Of a stretch of 64,000 bases of DNA, positions 9,169 to 21,406 are shown in pieces; within the stretch, counting starts at the first letter, position 1; each line of letters begins with the position of its first letter. A program made the translations under genes and the position numbers. The notes beneath the pieces are model-generated. The model had not been told where the DNA came from and did no database searches. It was given only the letters and a program-made list of their open reading frames with translations. Origin of the DNA: Catenaria anguillulae PL171 (taxonomy: Eukaryota; Blastocladiomycota; Blastocladiomycetes; Blastocladiales; Catenariaceae); contig MCFL01000059.1 of the NCBI GenBank assembly GCA_002102555.1, positions 62,001-126,000 of the forward strand, in the 5' to 3' direction.

Positions 9169-11837
9169 CTATTGTGTTGAATTGGTGGTTGCCTGCTGCC
9201 ATTCATGAAGCAGGCCATTGGGCATGCTTGAGAGCATGGACGGCGAGGCTGCCTGGTGAGGCTTGGATTGGAAGAAGCCTGGACGTGTCGCGTCTCTGAC
9301 TTCTTCGCAGCACATTGTGTACTGCTCACTGAGAAGTGACAAAGGTTGCACAAGCCAGTTCCTGACATGTTCTATATTTGAATTCGGCACTGACAATCCG
9401 TTATACATCATCCAAATCGCACCACCCAGTCCACCCACGCAAATCGAACCCATGCGCCAACACACCTGGATACCGCCTGTGTATCGCGCAAAACGCTTGC
9501 CGAAATTCATGCGACTCACGGATTGCAGGCGGAAAATGCGGGAGAATAAGCGCCAATTGCTCGCTATTCTGCTCCTCTACCGCTTGGCGGACCATGCCGA
9601 TGGCTCGGCTCGGCTCGATGCGCATGCACACGTCTGCGCAATCAAACCACGGCCACAAGTGCCGCGTCGACTTGTGGTTCCAAGGAATGTTTTGTGTCGA
9701 GGACAACGTCGTAGTCAAGTTGCAATAGTGCGTCAAAGATAAGAGACAAGCGATCGGACGGGGAGAGGACATGGTCGGGTGGCGATATGGTCGTGGCAAA
9801 AGATGGAGAAGGTGGAGGCGGGCTTGTAGACATGGTGAAAATGGCTGATTTGAGCTTGTTCTTGTACGCCGGTGGAATGAGTTGAAAGAACGACTTTCCT
9901 GACCCTTGATCCGCAACGGGCGGCTGCTTTTCAAGTTTGGCCACGGTCGCATCGACAACCGATTCGATCACAGCAACGTCCCGCATTGGTGCCATCCCTT
10001 CCGTCTCGTTACACCGACCCCAGCCTGTTAGGAGCAAGAACAGCCGCAGAACACAGGCCGTCGCCACCTGCTTCGCATCAAAGGACTGCCAATCGAGTTT
10101 GTCACAGACGAACTTGTCAATCAACTTGCGCATCATGCGCAAAAAATGGTCAAAGTATGAAAAGACAGTGCCGGGCGCGGCCCAGTCGAGCTGTTGAGCA
10201 AGCAATCGTACGAAAAGGGTAGCTCGCAGGCAAAGAGCATGACGATGAAGGCGCGAGGAGACCACAGGCGTGATTGGGTGCAGATGAATTCGGTCGGGTC
10301 GATCGACGGCGCGCGCGTGTACAGATAGCTGAGGGCGTCGCAGCTGACTTGAAGCGGGGATGGATTTCGGTAATGGCTCGTGCCCATTGCTGTCATGACG
10401 AGTGGGATAGGATGTGAGCAGCGAGTGCGAGGAGAGCATGAGGGAATAATCCCCTTCGCGAATACCACATCGGAGAACGGCGGCCGTAAGTCCCTTTTCG
10501 TCATCTTTGAGACAAGTTCCACGGACTTGCTCCAGCGGGTGTCGCCATGCCTCCGAATCGCCTGGAGCAAGATTTGCAAAACAAATCCATGTGGCCACCC
10601 GGTCCAATCGCCCATTTGATAACGGCCCATCCAAGATGCGTTGTTTGCGATTGCGCATGCGCAAAGTAGCGAAGGTCGGGAATATCGCAAGAGACGAGGC
10701 TATGAGAGAAGACGGTGTAACCGTGTCGGAAATAGGGGGGACAGGAACGGATGTTTTTCTGACAAGAGAAGGATATTGCGTGACTTGAGCCAGTCGAGGA
10801 GAACATAGATTCGGGCTGGGTTCGCAATATCTTCGGAAGCAGTCACGATGGACTCGGCCAACTGATTGGTGAGCAAAAGCAAATGGGTAAGCTTAACAAC
10901 ATGCCACATGCAGTTGGCAGGCGCGAGTGACCAATCAAACAAGGCCAAGACACAAAGAAACACCGGGTATGACATGGTCGGGTCGTAGTCAACGCGGTCA
11001 ATAGACGAGGAGAAACGGCGAGGGGCCGGGCGGTTGTCAATCATGAAATGCGGCCAGGTGGAAAATGGCGCGGTTGCTGTTCGCAATCCGGGAACTATGG
11101 CCAAGACCCGGGAAAGCATAAAGTGGCGCAAGTTAAGTTGCGTGGTGCGAATGAAATAACTGACGAGCAACAAGGAAACGGGAAAGAGCGGCCAGTTTGG
11201 CAAGGGCTCATAGCGTGAGGTGTCTGAGTCGGCGAGTTGTGAGCTTTTCCTTGACTGAAGTCGTATGGATTGCAGCTCTTGAACCAAGTCCCACATGCTC
11301 GCCCGGTTGCCTGAGGGTTTACCTAATGGGCCACTTGTGGAGAAGAGCCATTCGACATACGATGCGGAAAGCAAAGGTGCTGGACGCGATGTGAGCGGAT
11401 GCAAGGGAAAGGGTTGAGGGGCAAATTGTGGTATGCATAGCCTGAGGTACTGAGATACATGAGACTCGATTCGAGCAACCCATGGCAAGTCGAGGTTGAG
11501 CGTGTAGTTGTCGGCTGGTGCGGTAGGTCCAAAGATACATCAGCGTGTCCAGGTGCGATGGGGGTTGCTTGCCGGGCTGAAAGAATCCGGCGGCAGAAAG
11601 TGTGCGACAGGTTGCGGGCAAGTGACAAGTGGCGTTGCACCGAGATAGAAGACCAAACAAGAGCTCGGCAAGAAGGATCTGGAGCAGGCCGGGCATGGCG
11701 AGAGGGATGGAGCTAGGGGTCATCAACAATGGCGGATGAGGGGCAGAATCGGTGCTCGGGCACGATTCAAGTGCGGGTGCGGGTGGTGGCATTGGCAGCG
11801 TTGCATCGAGTGGAAAGGGCGGGCCTTGCTTGTACAC
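9169..11837 (-). pseudogene. Unrecognised multi-frame gene relic
   Basis: The minus strand shows protein-like sequence that jumps between frames without clear introns. A block at about 11500-10700 (LDLPWVARIESHVSQYLR to LLLSEKHPFLSP) is followed in the same frame after one stop by 10690-10133 (GRYQMGDWTGWPHGF). Another frame then carries 10200-9640 (FSYFDHFLRMMRKLIDKF, LRLFLLLTGWGRCNETEG). A further shift within GTGGCCGTGGTTTG moves to WFDCADVCMRIEPSRAIGMV, and sequence in yet another frame continues to about 9169. I do not recognise the family. Either this is a decaying gene, or the sequence has small indels, or there are introns I could not place. It lies head-to-head with ALG9, so the two could share a promoter. 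Confidence 0.4.
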
Positions 11838-12001
11838 AGCGTTTGCCTTGCTGGTGCGAGCACGTGTCCGCGTGGCCGTGGCCGTGGCCGCCCCCGCCGC
11901 CTGCTGGCCGCACTGCAGTTGCGGGGCAGTGGCATGCTGCCGACGTCAAATCATCCTCACATGATAGGATGCAATGATAGGTAAGCGTTGATGGAAAGCA
12001 C

Positions 12002-14023
12002 ATGGATTGCAAATTGAGAATGCCGCTCAAGTCCCAGTCATCTTCCCGTGTAACATTGGCCCCGCCGCCACCCAAGGCCATGATCTCCAAGACCTCGCGC
12101 GGCCGCGCCTCCCTTGCAAATGCAACCACACCTGGTGGCAGCGGCAAGTGGACATGGTGGACCGTCACAACTCTTCTGGTTGCTGCCCGCGTCCTGGGCG
12201 CCTGGTACTCGCCCATCACCGACTGCGACGAGACCTTCAACTACTGGGAGCCCTTGCACTTTGCCATCTCTGGCGGATCGCACGGCCTACAGACGTGGGA
12301 GTATGCCCCGCAGTTTGCCCTTCGGTCTTGGGCTTACATTGCGCCGTATGCGGCCGCGGCCACCGGTTTCTTGGGTCTTGGATTGTCGTGGGTACGAGCA
12401 GGGCTTGCCGAAATGTCGAGTCAGGCACGGTTGTTGACCACTGGACCCCGAATGTGTAGCGAAACACCTTCTTTGCGATCCGTATTGCCCTCGCCCTGGT
12501 TTGTGCCTGCTTTGAACTTAAGCTCACATCGGCCATGAACCGATTCGACACCATCGTCGACCCACCTCGCGGCAGCCAGACCTCGGCGGCTGTTTTCCTC
12601 CTCCTCATCCTAGCCTTTTCGCCGGGCATGTTCCATTCCGCTCCTGGTACGCACTTTTTGTGTGCTCGTTTCGGAAATCCGTTCATTCTCTTGTTTCATG
12701 TGTAGCGTTTCTTCCATCCTCATTCGCCATGATCTGCACCTTGTCGGCCATGTCGTCATGGTCCACGGCGCTTCGGACCTCACGTGGCTCTGCCCGCCCA
12801 CGCCCGTCACTCGGCGTCATTCTCTCCATCGGCACAGGGAGTCTCCTGGGCTGGCCATTTGCCGCTGCCTTGGGTCTACCTTATGCACTCCCTTACCTCG
12901 TGCCACTCCGCACACGTCTCGCCTACCCTTTTCTGCGCACAACGGTCCTGGTCGCCACCGCCATTCTCGCCCCCATGCTCGCCATCGACTCGTACATGTA
13001 CGCGCGTCCCTGGCTGCTGGTCCCCATCAACTTGGTCATGTACAATGTGATCCGCAACCAATCTGCACTCTACGGCGTCGAATCCGGGGCGTTTTACTTG
13101 AAAAACCTTGCGCTCAACTGGACACCGCCCGTGCTGATCCTGGCGCTTGCCACCACGGCCGTGTACCTTGTGCCGGGCCCACAGCGCGGAAAAGATGCAG
13201 GATGGACCCGCGGCGTGGCGTGGATGCTCGCGGTGTGGCTGGGCGTGTTTACGATGCAGGCACACAAGGAAGAGCGGTTTATGGCGCCGGCGTATCCGTG
13301 CGTGGCCGTGATGGCCGCGAGGGGCGCGGCTTGGACTGCACGCGAGGTGGACGCGAGGGTGAGCGGGTGGCACAGGACATTGGTTGTGGGCTTGTGTGCG
13401 GCGGCTGTAGTAGGATTTGCAGTGTTGCGGATGGGTGCGTTGGTTGTGTATTACGCGGCACCTGTCCGCCTCGATCTGTCCGCGGCGATTCCGCAATCCA
13501 CAAGTGCAACGACAGTCAATGTTTGCACGGGCAATGACTGGTTCCTCGCCCCTGGGCATTTTCATTTGCCACGGCATGCACGCATTCGGTTTGTGCGCCA
13601 GGCGTTTGATGGACACTTGCCAGCCGACTTTGCACCCTCGTCCGGATCCGCGACGGCAGAAACGAGCATGGTCGAGCCGTGGGTGGATCGATTGGCAAGA
13701 GTGCGCAATGCAACGAGTGCTGTCGGCCAAGCCGAGTTCAACGACAAGAACCAAGTCACCGAGTCTCGATTCGTATGTTGTATCCCACTTGCTTGTTGGC
13801 GTTGGCGTTATCGCAGACTGACGTGTCGCATCCACAGGTTCCGCTCTCGCAATGCGACTACATTCTCGGACGCGACCCAATAGTTTCCCGACCCTCTTTC
13901 ACTGTCGCGTGTGCGCCCATGCTGCACGCCGACCATACGCCAATGTGGTCGCGAGTTCTGTATCATCCATTCAAGTCGCTGGGCAAGCAAGTGTGGCAAG
14001 ACTATTGCCTGTGGAAAGTGTAA
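12002..14023 (+). CDS. ALG9: Alpha-1,2-mannosyltransferase ALG9
   Basis: Four exons: 12002-12391, 12460-12646, 12706-13772, 13838-14023 (609 aa from the first ATG; ATGs at 12020 and 12080 are alternatives). ALG9 adds two alpha-1,2 mannoses to the dolichol-linked oligosaccharide in the ER lumen. Family hallmarks appear in order. TDCDETFNYWEPLHF is followed by QTWEYAPQFALRSWAY in the first luminal loop. FSPGMFHSAPAFLPSSFAM falls exactly across the exon 2/3 junction. QAHKEERFMAPAYP comes next, and a luminal C-terminal part has TVNVCTGNDWF, RFVRQAFDGHLPADF and QCDYILG, ending QDYCLWKV. Multiple hydrophobic segments fit a polytopic GT22 enzyme. Length is near that of yeast ALG9. No damage is visible. 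Confidence 0.95.
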
Positions 14024-14293
14024 ACGGTTAATGTGTGTAAAGTTCGGCAAGAATAAGTAAGAGCTTGCGCCCAGCAAGTCGTCAAATACGATACACCATA
14101 TCGCGTGTATGAGTGAACGAGTCCAAGTACACAAGTGAGAATTGTGAAAGGGAAGAAAAGGGCCAAAATAATGGCAATGAAGGGATTGGGTCGGTACTAT
14201 TGAGCAAGTACGGGAATACACAATCAACAAAGTGCAACCATCAGGAAAATATGATTAGGTACAAAGAAACAGGAAACCGCCCGCCGGTCTCCC
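14024..14293. other. Convergent 3' intergenic gap
   Basis: A short AT-richer gap between the converging ALG9 and lipase genes. No feature seen. Confidence 0.5.
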
Positions 14294-17200
14294 TCACTCG
14301 AATATCACGTTGGCAAATCGCATGGGCGACGACGGTGGATCTGCATCCTCCTCATCTTCAGGTTGCACCGGTGTTGCGGGCGCCATCAACGGCCGCCATT
14401 TTGCGGCATGATGGGTATCGGCCTCATCGGGCCGGGGCCCATCAATCACATTGGTGATTGCAATCAACGAGTTTTGCGCAACGGGCAAGCTGGCAGGTGG
14501 TGGGGCGGCCGCCTTGGCGAGGATCTTGGATTGCGACTTTGTGCGAGGCAGGATTTCAAGGACATCATCGTCATCGTCGTCATCGTCCATCTCGTGGTCG
14601 TTCCCATATGGTTGGGACACGGGAACGTTGGCCGAGGAGGAGGAGAACATGTCAGGAATGGTGGAGCGGGAAATGCTCGACTCGCCGCCGCCAGCGTAGT
14701 CGCCATTCGGCAGCTCGGCATCAAACTCCGAATCGGACGTCATCAAGTCATCTGCACCGCCACGCACCCGGTTGCCCGCATCGACATCGCTCTCCATCTC
14801 GTCCGTGGTCAAGTACGCAGACAAGCTGTCGATCCCATGTCCATTTCCGCCAATCTCAATCGACGCACTAGTCGACGACCGCGACCCGCGCCCGTCATGG
14901 GGGCCGTGCACCACCAATTTCGGAACCGCCGAACCGGCGCTACTCGGCTTGCTAACCCTCCCGTCGCGCACGCGCACAGGCGATCGACTGGGCGACCTGC
15001 TCGGCACTGACCCTCTGCGCGGGTGCTGGCGATTGTATCCGCCTCGGCCCATTGGCGCCGCGGACAAACTCGAACTCAGCACGTCCAAGCTCACTGCTCT
15101 CCCACTTGCCACCCCTGTGGCCAAGTTGACGAGCCGCGTGCCAGACCCAGGCGCCGACCGCGGCGGCGACAAATTGCCCATATCCGACTGTGGCGACGCC
15201 GCAAATTCAGGCGTAGCGGGTGGCGACGACGACGACGAGGCCGAAGACGTGGACGTTGTCGAGCTCGCCGAACTGCGGCGCCTCGCATGTCCATGTCCGT
15301 TGGTCAGCTTGCGGCGCGTGTGTGTTGGGGATGTGGGTTCCCTGTGCGAATCCACTTGACGCAGTACGGGGCTTGATCCGCGCGACCGCCGTGGCCGTCC
15401 TACTGGCGATGCATGAGTGGCGGATGACGGTGGCGGCACGGGCGAGCCCGCAGGCGACCCAGAGCCATAGCCAGGCGTCGACACGCCCAACAGCGTAGGT
15501 GCCTGCCAATATCCAGACAACTGCGTGGCCGACTTGACACGCGGTTTGGGCACCCACCTTGTTGCGGTGGATGATGCAGACGAGGATGCGCCAGGGCTCA
15601 CGTTGGCGGTGGCGCGCATGCCCCATCCGTGCGGAACGAGCCCGCGACGGAGCGATGCGGCGGTTGCAAGTGGGGAAGGCGAGGGTGTCACGAGCGCACG
15701 GCCATTATCGGCAGACAAGGTCCGTGGCATGCCTGGATTCAGGGTGATTTGAGGCGGATCGGGCGAGCCCGAGGGGGTGGCCGAGGATGGAGGGAGGCCG
15801 AACATGGATTGTTTGTGGTCAAGCAGGATCGGGGCTGGGATCGGGGACGCCGTGTTCAATGAAGGAAACGCGGTTGCGGGTCCTTGTGGAATGGTCGTGG
15901 GGAGTTGCGTGGGGAGGTGTTGGAGTTGCAGGGCGCGCAGGCGGCATCGATAAAGCATTTCGTCGAGGGCCATTTCAATGTGCAGGTGATTCTGCATGAT
16001 GGAGATTTCTGCATCACGAAACAGACCAGCCGGTCAGTGACGTGTATTCAGGCCACGATGAGGGTGGGTGGGAGTATAAAAAACGTACTCGGCCACGTGG
16101 CACGCTCACCCTTGAGCGTCGATTCGAGCATGGATTTTGGAGTCGGATTGGTCAGAATGTTGACAAAGTCGCTGACCTGCACCTCGGGAATGATGGTGAT
16201 GTCTCCCATGTACTTTTGCGAGACAATAGACTGCGCGCGGTACAGTACCTCTGGGAGCAGCCCAAGCTCACGGAGCTGTGATTGAGATCGAGGATGGGTG
16301 AGTGTCGAGACTCGAGAAAAATGCAGTCACGGACACCGATGGAATGGAACAGACCTGATTGCAACGCAAATTGAACTCGTTGCGGGAAAAATTGAGCACC
16401 GACTCGCATGCCGACCGGAACATGCCTTTTGAAAGGCCCTTGGGAATGAATGGAACCACGTGCGGGTTCACTTGCGAGACGACAAAATGGTTGACATTGA
16501 ACAGCTACCGCGGGATCGCTTGTCAGATGCTAAAAATTGTAGAGGATTGATTCAAACAAAGCGACGCACCTCGGCGAGCTTTTGCATGGGCAAATCCGAT
16601 TCGACCGACCCATCGATCCAGCGATGGCCAGACGGATTCCACTGGACGGGCTTACCCGATCGGTCCTTGGCCAGTAACGGTGCCGGCTTGAACACATACG
16701 GTACCGAGCAAGATGCGGCCACTGCGGACCAAATGTACACATTGGGTGCGGTGATGTAGTTGAGTAGGCGCGGCATTTCGTAGACGGTCGATGAGGATAC
16801 GGTGATGTTGAGGATGCGGCGGGTTCGGTTGTAGGCTTCCTGTCATATGGATGATCACGAATAGTTGAGCAAGGAATCACCAGAGAGTGCGAGATTGTGA
16901 AGTGAACAGACCAAAAATGTGATGTCGCCAAACATGTCTTGGACGGTTTTGATGAGTGTATCCACATCAAAGAGAACACCTGAAAGCAGGAGCCGTGCGT
17001 ATGTTGGATGAGTTCCAGTGGGAACATGAACGTCACGCAGAGAATGAGCAAACGAACGAACCGTGCTTGAAAACTCGATTGATGATGTGCAAAATGCCAT
17101 TCTCGGACGGATCGTCAAAGAAATCCTGAGTACGCAGAGCACCCAGTTAGCCTCGTATCGCTCGCGGATGCAGACGTGTGTTGTACATACCAAGCGTGTA

Positions 17201-18075
17201 TAGGCAGGATTCAACAATCGCTCGAAATCCTCCTCGGTATGCGTACACACCAAGCTGGCAATGATACTCCCACCCGACGCCCCCGAAATGATGCGCGGCA
17301 ACAGCCTTGTCTCCCACAGGGCCTTGACCACCCCGATGTGGTTGAGCGCAAGTGTTGCGCCACCCGACAACAGCAAGGCCGTGCGGCCAAATGCCTGGCG
17401 GACATTCAAGAAGAATTCCATCCTGGTGGCATTGGGCAGCTCGGTCGCATCGCAAATCAAGTTCAAGCATCGCACCGCTTCGCGCATGTACTCTTCAATC
17501 AAGTGTTTTGTACCAATGTGACATGCCCCATACAACATGGGATTACCCATGTTGCCCAAATTCCGTGACAAGCTTGTCCGCAGCAAAAGAATGAGCCTGG
17601 GTAGATCGCCCGCGTCCCTTGCCTCGCGCATTGCCGTGAGGCGGTCCTGGATCAGCGACCAGTCGTAAAGGGGCGACTGAGGGTCACGTTTCCATTGCTC
17701 GTTGCCATCGTGGATGTCGAGCATGGCAGCAGCAGCAGACCATTGTTCGTAGGAGGTGGCGGCGGACATGAGATGTTGGTAGTAGGAGCGTGAATGGCCG
17801 GCGACGAGCAGGCGGGCGATTGCAGAGCGCAGGCGGGTCAAGTGGTGCGAGGCAACATCGGTGGCGACGGTCTTTGAAGAGGAGGTGAGCACATGAAGCG
17901 AGTGCAAGGAAGAAGTGGACGGAGAGGCAGAGATGCCGCCACCATTCGGCGGTGATGATGACGCGGATGGGGGCTGGTCGTCGTCATTGTTGACGTCCTT
18001 GTTGCTTGAGCTTGTAGTGCGTTCATTAGGCGGGGATTGAGAGCTGGAAGCGCGGGATGGAGCTGGGGGATTCAT
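14294..18075 (-). CDS. Patatin-like triacylglycerol lipase (Tgl4/Tgl5/SDP1 type)
   Basis: Seven exons on the minus strand: 18075-17191, 17125-17062, 16979-16912, 16839-16570, 16504-16355, 16275-16089, 16008-14294 (1112 aa), all in frame. After a Ser-rich N-terminus, an N-terminal lipase region (YDWSLIQDRL, LSRNLGNMGNP, NATRMEFF) leads to the patatin domain. LLLSGGATLALNHIGVVKAL forms the oxyanion loop and GASGG holds the nucleophile Ser; the catalytic Asp lies in WIDGSVESDLP. VVSQVNPHVVPF and SQKYMGDITIIP follow, as in fungal Tgl lipases. The ~500-residue C-terminus is disordered, Ser/Pro-rich, with an eight-Asp run (MDDDDDDDDVLEILP), possibly a phosphorylation-controlled tail. The enzyme should break down storage lipid at lipid droplets. 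The start was set at the first true ATG. Confidence 0.92.
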
Positions 18076-19293
18076 TGTGGCAAGGCAAGTCCACGACGAG
18101 CGCGGGTCGGGAGTAATGGTGGCGGCGAAAGCAGGTGTGCAGAGGTGGAACTGGAAAGAGTGGTCGTCGGAAAGGCGTAGAGTAGACACGACATGGATTT
18201 CATTGCCAGGACTGTCATGCGATTTCCATCTTTGTTGTCATTCAGTTTCGTTTCGAAAAAAGCATGGAAGTAAATACATATTGAATTTGCATTAATTTTC
18301 ACGACAGTTTTCACGCTTGCGTGTTGCTTGTCGGGGGATCTTGGCAAGGAGTTTATTCAGAAACTTGAACGTGAAAACTCAAAACTGCCCCTCCTCGCGA
18401 CCGCGATGCATCCCGACGTCCAGAAGCTTGGGAGCTCGACCAAACGGTCGTCAGCGATGGCCAGGATATAGGATGCCCCTGGATGCCCCAGAGAATGCCC
18501 TGGCGTCACCTTCTTTTCGGCGCAACTGCGGCGTGAATCCTTGTCTCACATGGCAGCCGCCGCTCGAACGCTCAGTGTCCATCTTCCAAGTTCAGGCCGT
18601 TGCTTGTGGGTGGGTGCGTGGTGTTATGGGGGATGCGCAATGTCTATGAACGACAACATGTCCGTTGCGCCATGGCGATTGTGCGTGACATTCCAAGGCC
18701 TGAATGTATGCTACATGAGCAGCAATGACACATCCCCCAGTGTGCAGGATCGGAAGCGCATGCGCAAAGAACTTGAGTGGCAGGTTGGACCACTTCATTT
18801 TCAGAACCTAACATGAAACATAAGAAACGGCTGGTCTTTGTTGTTCTTGGTGTTCTTGGCCGACAAGCTTCGGCCACGCTCGACACGAAGACGCGCTCCG
18901 CCGCCAAATTTGTCGCCATCCCCACCACACCGCCGACAAAGCCACGCTCGACACAATGGCAAAGTTGGAGGGCAGCGAGCCCAATATACTAAATACCGGG
19001 CTGCGGTGACTGTGATGACGAGTTCATGCCAACCAACAATGGGCTGCTGCAATTGTGACGGATGGGAGACAGGGCGACGGTGATGAAGCAGCCAGGCAGG
19101 CAGGATCGAATGGATCGGATGGGATCGATGGAGTCAAGGCCTTGGGAAGAAATCCTCACTCAAGGCTCAAGGATACAAAACGTGGCGACTGCCCGACTCC
19201 CGCCCCTTCTCTCTCCTTGGTCGCTTCCCATCTCATGTATCACTCACTTGTTTGAACTTGACCACCATCACCACCACCTTCTTCACCACAACC
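18076..19293. other. Divergent promoter region between lipase and phosphohexomutase
   Basis: The two genes diverge from this 1.2-kb stretch, so it should hold both promoters. I see no long coding frame with protein-like content. A patch near 18980-18998 (CAATATACTAAATACC) is AT-rich but too far from either ATG to call a TATA box. Confidence 0.45.
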
Positions 19294-21406
19294 ATGACTA
19301 CCGACGTCCACGCCCTCGCCAAAGAATGGCTGCGCCTCGATCGCGTACGTCCAAACTTCAACCTCTGGACGCCTCCGTTGCCCCGGCCGGAGAGCTCACA
19401 CACACCCTTACACATTGATGATGCATTTAGAACCCGGCCACTCGCAAGGAAATCGAGGACCTGGTCGCCGCCAACAACACGGCCGAGCTCGCCAAGCGCC
19501 TCTCGTCGCGCATCGAATTCGGCACAGCCGGCCTTCGCGCCGAAATGTGCGCCGGCTTCTCGCGCATGAATGACCTGACTGTGATTCAGGCCACCCAGGG
19601 CCTCGTCCAGTACGTGCTCAAGACCAAGAACGGCGACGCCTCTGCCTGCTCGGTCGTGCTGGGCTTTGACCACCGGTGCAACTCGGCCAATGGCCTCACG
19701 TCTGCCCGGTTTGCGCGCTTGACCGCGGGCGTGTTCCTGTCCAAGGGCATCAAGGTGTATTTCTACCCAAACCTCGTGCACACGCCCATGGTGCCCTTTG
19801 GCATCACCCATTTGGGCGCCTCGTGCGGTATCATGATTACCGCGTCGCACAACCCAAAGGCCGACAACGGGTACAAGCTCTACTGGGGCAACGGGTCGCA
19901 AATTGTGCCGCCCATGGACGCACACATTGCCCAGTCGATTGAAGATAACCTCGAGCCGTGGGTGTGGGACGAGACGCTCATTGACACTGCCCTGGCGCAA
20001 GGGTCCCCACTGGCCGAGGATCCTACGGCCAAGGTCACCGAAGCCTACATGGCCATGATTGCAAAGCTCGGCGAGACGGTCAAGCTGCGCGAGCCCATGG
20101 CCAATGGCGTCAAGATTTGCTACACGGCCATGCACGGTGTCGGATTCCCTTGGATTCGTCGCGCGTTTGATGCCGCCGGGTTGCCGCCTTTCTTTATCAC
20201 GCCCGAGCAGGTGCATCCTGACCCCGAGTTCCCGACGGTTGCATTCCCGAACGTATGTGTTCTTTTCTTGATTCACCGCCGCGGTCGCGTTATTGTTGAA
20301 GTACATGACTTGTTCACCACTTTTTGATTTTGGCAAACACCCACCTACAGCCCGAAGAAGGCCAAGGTGCCCTGTCGCTCGCCATGGCCGCCGCAGATTC
20401 GCACGGTTGTCGCATCATCCTTGCCAACGACCCGGACGCCGACCGCCTTGCCGTTGCCGAAAAGCAACCATCTGGCCAATGGCACATCTTCACCGGCAAC
20501 CAAATCGGCATCATGCTCGCCGCGTTTTTGCTGCCCGGCTTCAAGCGCACGCACCCGGGCAAAAAGTTTGCCGTGCTCACCACCACGGTGTCGTCCATGA
20601 TGATTAAGCAATTTGCCAAGGTGGAAGGGCTTGCCTTCGAAGAGACGCTCACGGGATTCAAGTACCTGGGCAACTGCGGTATGGCCATGGTGGACCGCGG
20701 CGACGCCGATCTCGTCATGTTTGCGTTTGAGCAGGCCATTGGGTTCATGTGTGGGCCCGCCGTCATGGACAAGGATGGCGTCAGCGCCGGCGTGTGCCTT
20801 GGCGAGCTGGCGCACTGGCTTGCCACGCAAACAGATGCCAACCACCCAAAGACCTTGTTTGAGTGGCTCCAGCACTTGTACGTCAAGTACGGCTTCTTTG
20901 CATCCAACGACCACTATGTGGTTGAGCACGACAAGAAGAAGGTCGATGCCATGTTTGACAAGATTCGCCCAAAGGATGCGCTCGAGGCCAATGAGGACTG
21001 GTCAGCCGTGATTGCTGGCACCAAGCCCGCGCCCGCGTACCCGACGACACTCGCCGACTTTGAGGTTGTGTCTGTGCGCGACTGCACGGCCGGGTGGGAT
21101 TCCACGACCAAGGACCACCGTCCTGTGCTGCCAACGTCGAGGGCCGCGCACATGATCACATTCACGTTCAATGTGCCCGAGCGGCTCAGGGCCGTCGATG
21201 CCAATGTGCAGCTCATGCCGTGCTCCATGACGCTGCGCACGTCCGGCACAGAGCCAAAGGTCAAGTATTACACAGAGCTCGCAGGTGTGTGGGTTGGCGA
21301 CCAGGGCGTCAGCAATGCTGAAAAGATTGAGGCCATCAAGAAGGTGGCGGATGCCGCGTTGGCGGACTTGGTCATGCACACCAAGGAAAAGTGGTTGGTC
21401 GCGTGA
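19294..21406 (+). CDS. Phosphoglucomutase/phosphopentomutase, PGM2-like subfamily
   Basis: Three exons: 19294-19344, 19431-20252, 20351-21406 (642 aa). The alpha-D-phosphohexomutase signature is complete. FGTAGLRAEM is the start of domain 1 and ITASHNPKADNGYKLYW carries the phospho-Ser. NDPDADRLAVAE is the metal loop, FEQAIGFMCG is the sugar-binding loop, and MTLRTSGTEPKVKYY binds phosphate. The cytosolic enzyme interconverts hexose or pentose 1- and 5/6-phosphates. The overall layout matches the eukaryotic group containing human PGM2 and yeast PRM15/PGM3, which prefers ribose and deoxyribose phosphates; the exact substrate is inferred. Exon 1 encodes only 17 residues (MTTDVHALAKEWLRLDR), joined to NPATRKEIEDL. 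No damage is seen. Confidence 0.95.

Noticed and set aside
19233-20336. 367-codon minus-strand frame over the phosphohexomutase
   Set aside because: Antisense to conserved coding sequence, His/Gly/Arg-rich, no domain.
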